64,000 nt of DNA, from the NCBI RefSeq assembly GCF_012273895.1, contig NC_052103.1, forward strand, positions 2,356,001 through 2,420,000, given 5' to 3'. The position numbers and the translations under genes are program-made. The notes under the pieces were generated by a model. That model was not told the origin of the DNA, searched no databases, and saw only the letters and a list, made by a program, of their open reading frames with translations. This DNA is from Zerene cesonia. Lineage: Eukaryota; Arthropoda; Insecta; Lepidoptera; Pieridae. Shown one piece after another: positions 59,463 to 64,000 of the stretch. Every line of letters starts with the position of its first letter. Within the stretch, counting starts at the first letter, position 1.

Positions 59463-60598
59463 CCTAGTCTTGCCATAAATATTGTAATAAAGAAAAAAGA
59501 AAATTGTTAACTGCAAATAACATTTATTACTTNNNNNNNNNNNNNNNNNNNNNNNNNNNNNNNNNNNNNNNNNNNNNNNNNNNNNNNNNNNNNNNNNNNN
59601 NNNNNNNNNNNNNNNNNNNNNNNNNNNNNNNNNNNNNNNNNNNNNNNNNNNNNNNNNNNNNNNNNNNNNNNNNNNNNNNNNNNNNNNNNNNNNNNNNNNN
59701 NNNNNNNNNNNNNNNNNNNNNNNNNNNNNNNNNNNNNNNNNNNNNNNNNNNNNNNNNNNNNNNNNNNNNNNNNNNNNNNNNNNNNNNNNNNNNNNNNNNN
59801 NNNNNNNNNNNNNNNNNNNNNNNNNNNNNNNNNNNNNNNNNNNNNNNNNNNNNNNNNNNNNNNNNNNNNNNNNNNNNNNNNNNNNNNNNNNNNNNNNNNN
59901 NNNNNNNNNNNNNNNNNNNNNNNNNNNNNNNNNNNNNNNNNNNNNNNNNNNNNNNNNNNNNNNNNNNNNNNNNNNNNNNNNNNNNNNNNNNNNNNNNNNN
60001 NNNNNNNNNNNNNNNNNNNNNNNNNNNNNNNNNNNNNNNNNNNNNNNNNNNNNNNNNNNNNNNNNNNNNNNNNNNNNNNNNNNNNNNNNNNNNNNNNNNN
60101 NNNNNNNNNNNNNNNNNNNNNNNNNNNNNNNNNNNNNNNNNNNNNNNNNNNNNNNNNNNNNNNNNNNNNNNNNNNNNNNNNNNNNNNNNNNNNNNNNNNN
60201 NNNNNNNNNNNNNNNNNNNNNNNNNNNNNNNNNNNNNNNNNNNNNNNNNNNNNNNNNNNNNNNNNNNNNNNNNNNNNNNNNNNNNNNNNNNNNNNNNNNN
60301 NNNNNNNNNNNNNNNNNNNNNNNNNNNNNNNNNNNNNNNNNNNNNNNNNNNNNNNNNNNNNNNNNNNNNNNNNNNNNNNNNNNNNNNNNNNNNNNNNNNN
60401 NNNNNNNNNNNNNNNNNNNNNNNNNNNNNNNNNNNNNNNNNNNNNNNNNNNNNNNNNNNNNNNNNNNNNNNNNNNNNNNNNNNNNNNNNNNNNNNNNNNN
60501 NNNNNNNNNNNNNNNNNNNNNNNNNNNNNNNNAGATTCGAAATTCAAATGTAATATTTTTTTATAATTAAGTGTAACAGTATTTATGGCCAGACTAAG
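59463..60598. mobile_element. Mariner/Tc1-type transposon, inverted second copy, interior is a gap
   Basis: TA-flanked ends as in 3334-4473, but in the opposite orientation. All comparable bases agree: 70 of 70 on one end and 66 of 66 on the other. Such identity points to a recent pair of insertions or gene conversion. The interior is N from 59533 to 60532, so transposase content is unknown. Confidence 0.8.
59533..60532. other. Assembly gap of 1000 N
   Basis: It begins 70 bases and ends 66 bases inside the transposon ends. The first gap starts and stops at almost the same element positions, which suggests that assembly failed because the element is repeated. Confidence 0.95.
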
Positions 60599-61204
60599 TA
60601 TATAATTTTTAGAGTGTTTCATGTATGAGTCCTGTTATATTTAATATCTATTAGTAATTATTAATTTAAACCTTATAACGAGTGGGATAAATGACACACT
60701 AGATTTAAGGAATTTCTATAAAACCGTGGACCAATGGAAAACCACGATTCGTCCGGTTTTGACCACCGATGAGTCAGCGTCATTAGGAATTTCTAACTCA
60801 AGCATTATGGTTGCCGTTTATGACGGTTCTATTGTACGTTGCGAAATGTTGAAGACGCTATAAGTGGGCTAATTTGGGGGTGAATTACACTTGCAACACT
60901 GGCGAATTTGTCTTGCACCTGATTTCTGTTCTATCCTATTATATTTGTATGAAATGAATCTTAGTGAGAACGAAATGGGTGAACCGATTCCAATACTTAT
61001 TTTTTATTCTAAAGATGTTGCCTTCATTTTGATATTTGATCTCATATAGGTAAATTTGGTCTATTTCTGATAGTTTGAAGGCTATTTAGGTATTGTTAAT
61101 AAAAATAATTATGTACTTGTCTTATAAATTAGTATGCGATAGCATACCTGATTTGGTGTGCTATCGAATAAATGAAATCGGTCAAGTGTGTGCCTAAATC
61201 GTCA
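60599..61204. other. Intergenic DNA
   Basis: I see no gene or recognisable repeat. Confidence 0.5.
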
Positions 61205-61345
61205 ACAGAAGTATGCAATATCTTTTTTTTATAGTGAGGAAATTGCATAGATACCCACGGTCCTCGGGGAAGGAGCCGTGGGTTATGTCGGATTCCTACC
61301 GACTAAAACCCCACTGTGTTTCGTCGAGCCGCATAAGTGAAGGGG
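61205..61345. repeat. GC-richer dispersed lepidopteran repeat
   Basis: 'ggagccgtgggttatgtcgg', 'attcctaccgactaaaaccc' and 'cgagccgcataagtgaaggg' form a block I have often seen in lepidopteran genomic DNA. The class is not known to me and no second copy lies in this window. Confidence 0.4.
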
Positions 61346-62160
61346 CAACGGATACTTATTAGATTAGTATGCTTACCAATCTAGGTAGCTATGATAAACT
61401 AATTTTTTTATTTCATATTCCTGGATGGATTTTCATGGGCCAAAGAATAAGAATTTTTCATCAAGATTCTATGTGTACACGAAACACAATAATTTTTTTT
61501 GATATTTCCTATTGCATTTAGTAAATATATTATATTTTATCTAAATGCATTCATCTATAAATACTCATGAACCCCAAGAACTAGTAATGTATTCGTAATT
61601 GGTATGTCTTTTATAAAACGTTAAAAGCATTGAAGGTGTGTGAAGCAATGAACGTGAAAGTATTTCAATTACATACTACTTTTTGCTTTTACGATAAATA
61701 GGTTGCTGGTGTATAAAGAAATTTAGATAGTTTAAACTTTAATCAAAAAATCTATAAAGATACAAAAGATTTGAGTGGAGTTTACGAACTTAAAATTTTA
61801 AATTTAAGTTTAATAATGTTTTTTTTTTGTTCTTTTCAATTGGCAGAAAAGTTTTAATTATACTCCAAAATCTCTCTCTCGTTGCGTTAGTAATCATATA
61901 GATAAAAAAAAGGAATTATTTTTATTTCAATTTGCAATAAAATTTAACGGGAACTATAGAAAATGTATTAATTATAACAAAAAACCAACACATAAATTAC
62001 AAGAATTTTAGATCTCCCATGATTTTTGTCTTTCAAACACGAACAATTGCAAAGATATAACATTCAATCTTCTATTTACAAAATGAAGTTAACATTATAT
62101 GATAATTAATTATTAACACTTGATTGTTATCTCAACTCAAAACATCCCGCTTCTAATATT
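61346..62160. other. AT-rich intergenic DNA
   Basis: I see nothing here. Confidence 0.5.
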
Positions 62161-62199
62161 TCTCATAGGAATGATGACAGCCATCCCCCCATCTCAAGA

Positions 62200-62481
62200 T
62201 GCAACCCGCGTGACGAAATAATAAAACGCGCGCGCGCACCAAGTCTCTCACATTCTTAACATTGCCTTTCACGCGACGGCTCCTGCACCCCTTTCCCGTC
62301 GCAGTCGGTTAAATACTCCCTTGACTAAAAAAGCTTCAAACACGCCGCGCTCAAGTGATAGTGTTTCTGTCGTTGAAAATTTGGCGAGTGATTTGATATT
62401 TCACTTCAAAGGTGATTATTTTTGTGCTCGTATATTATATAGGATTATAGAAGTGTCACAGGAAATTGCGTCTAGCAAGGT
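62200..62481 (+). promoter_or_regulatory. GC-rich, promoter-like stretch
   Basis: A (CG)n run at 62227-62237 and CpG-rich blocks 'ttcacgcgacggctcctgca' and 'cccgtcgcagtcggttaaat' stand out from the AT-rich surroundings. A plausible donor aag|gtaaca sits at 62479/62480. The open frame through it has no in-frame ATG at its start, so if transcribed it would be a 5' UTR exon. The gene it might belong to would lie beyond the window. Confidence 0.3.
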
Positions 62482-62540
62482 AACAATGTATGAGTCACTC
62501 CGGGGCAATAGCCTGCAGAGAAACTGCATAGAAACCTGTT

Positions 62541-64000
62541 AACCGATAACTTCGCGGTTCTGTGGTTGAACTAATAAGTTTTCTCATTGTATAATAAGTG
62601 CTAACCTTAGTATTTCGAACCGGATTCTGTAGTATATTTTAGTATTTTTATGTCTCCATTGTTCATAAAAAAGAAATAAACAAACGTTTTAAAACTAACA
62701 ATTAATGTAAATTTAGTAAATAAAGCGTTTGATGATGCATTTTTAGATAACAAAAGATTTATCAATAAAATTTTATAAAGCTAAAAGCAACATATTATTA
62801 TAACGATTTATTAAATTTTATTAAAAATTTTGCACATATAGGTAATTAATCGTCGCTTCCATGTCATGTTATTCGTGAGACTATTTGAAATTTTCATACC
62901 ATTTATAGCTGATATCGTGATCAAGACAATGCTTTCTTATATCGACATGTTATTCAGAAATTATTATCATACAAGTATTTTAATTGATCGAGAAAACTTC
63001 GATAAACGCTCAGCGCGTTTTTTGTTCCTGTGTGAAATTGTCCACAGTTACTAGAAATATGTTTGTTTACATGCTCTCGTAAGCCAATTAGCAACGCATC
63101 TCTAGATACATATATACATAATTAAGATTCTAACGGTGTGTCGATGACCAATGAAGTTAAGGTGGTTTTAATGAATCTAGCTTCTGTGTAAAAATTATAA
63201 TTGTAAAATAAGATTTCTAGTGAGACTTCATAACTGTGTTTTACAAATGACATTTACTTGTGAATGACTTGCAAAGGTGTTTTGTACAAAAATTAAAACT
63301 ATAACGCTGTTTAGATAACGTATCTGATATATAAAAAATACAAAAATCTTTATTGTTACAGAGCCACTGAAAAACTAATGCTTATTATAGCGAGAGTTCT
63401 TAAACATAGAATCTATAATTACATTGGATACGTTCTCCACATTTATAACATTGGAACCATTTAATCCCCAGAAAGCTTATATCAAACCAAATGATTAATC
63501 ACGTCCGTACCTACAATCAAACGTTTTTGTTGACCAAACGTTTCAGGACAAATACTTCCTTCTTATTAGATACTTCTTGCTTCTAGCACAGTATAAATAC
63601 TATTCTAATATATCTTAATCATTGATTGAAATTTTTTGTCAAAATTTTATTATCTCTTGATTCAATAACAAAACATAAAAGACATAAATTATTATAATAT
63701 ACCAAAAAGGTATAATCAATACAATAATAACAAAATTTCTAGCATTTTCAGCTACAACGGATAATATTATAGCTTATGAAAAGCCAAAGAATATAATTAA
63801 TGGGTTCAATTTCTAGTTGAAAGTAAAAAACCGAAAAGGAAACCTTTTTAAAATCACTTTTACCGTACCGTATAATACCGTATAAAAAAAAAATATTTAG
63901 AGAAATCGTTTAGTTTTTAGCCTTTGAGTGTTAATACGTCCGCTTTTTTTGGTGCATAAATACAAAAGATCGGAAGAAAACATCTACTCAATACGAGTAA
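62541..64000. other. AT-rich intergenic DNA or intron
   Basis: No gene or recognisable repeat is visible up to the right edge. Confidence 0.5.

Noticed and set aside
62321..62542. 73-residue open frame in the GC-rich stretch
   Set aside because: Its first codon is TTG and not ATG; in an insect nuclear gene this would not be a normal start. I keep only the promoter-like reading.

Overview
The window looks like intron-poor, repeat-rich nuclear DNA of a moth or butterfly (Lepidoptera). It is AT-rich and has almost no long open frames. It carries many copies of short repeats that I recognise as typical of lepidopteran genomes: Helitron-like elements ending in CTAG after a GC hairpin, a SINE resembling the Metulj family known from Heliconius, two kinds of SINE with tRNA-derived heads, LINE 3' ends, and a mariner-type transposon. 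A nymphalid butterfly is my best guess, from the SINE type alone. No bacterial or viral genes were seen, and the short open frames that occur throughout are mostly translations of repeats.

Only one protein gene can be reconstructed with confidence: a five-exon, plus-strand gene at 48560-51309 for a CRAL-TRIO (Sec14-like) lipid-transfer protein of 323 residues. All four introns are GT-AG and the reading frame passes through every junction. A splice acceptor just before the first recognised ATG shows at least one further upstream exon, coding or 5' UTR, that I could not place.

Layout: 1-3.3 kb is intergenic with old Helitron-like pieces. 3.33-4.47 kb is a mariner-type element whose interior is an assembly gap. 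5.3-5.9 kb is a SINE beside a LINE 3' end. 6-32 kb is mostly noncoding with scattered SINEs, LINE ends and Helitrons. Around 32.4 and 34.3 kb are two short promoter-like islands (NRF-1, E2F and CRE-type sites). 33.5-35.7 kb holds two related tRNA-headed SINEs. 39.7-42.1 kb is a run of four Helitron-like elements in one orientation, the last lying between two perfect hairpins. 42.76-43.76 kb is a second gap. 44.5-48.1 kb holds three SINEs, one nested in an older LINE-type repeat. 48.55-51.3 kb is the CRAL-TRIO gene, with Helitron-like insertions in introns 3 and 4. 51.8-59.2 kb is more repeats, including three copies of a tRNA-derived SINE. 59.46-60.60 kb is a second mariner copy, inverted relative to the first and identical to it over all comparable bases. 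62.2-62.5 kb is a GC-rich, promoter-like stretch.

The most interesting structural signal is a stem-loop just upstream of the conserved 3' tail in the Metulj-like SINE. Its sequence differs between copies but its pairing is kept, including a compensatory base-pair change, and a LINE end in the same window has a stem at the same place. I did not find a clearly new gene system.
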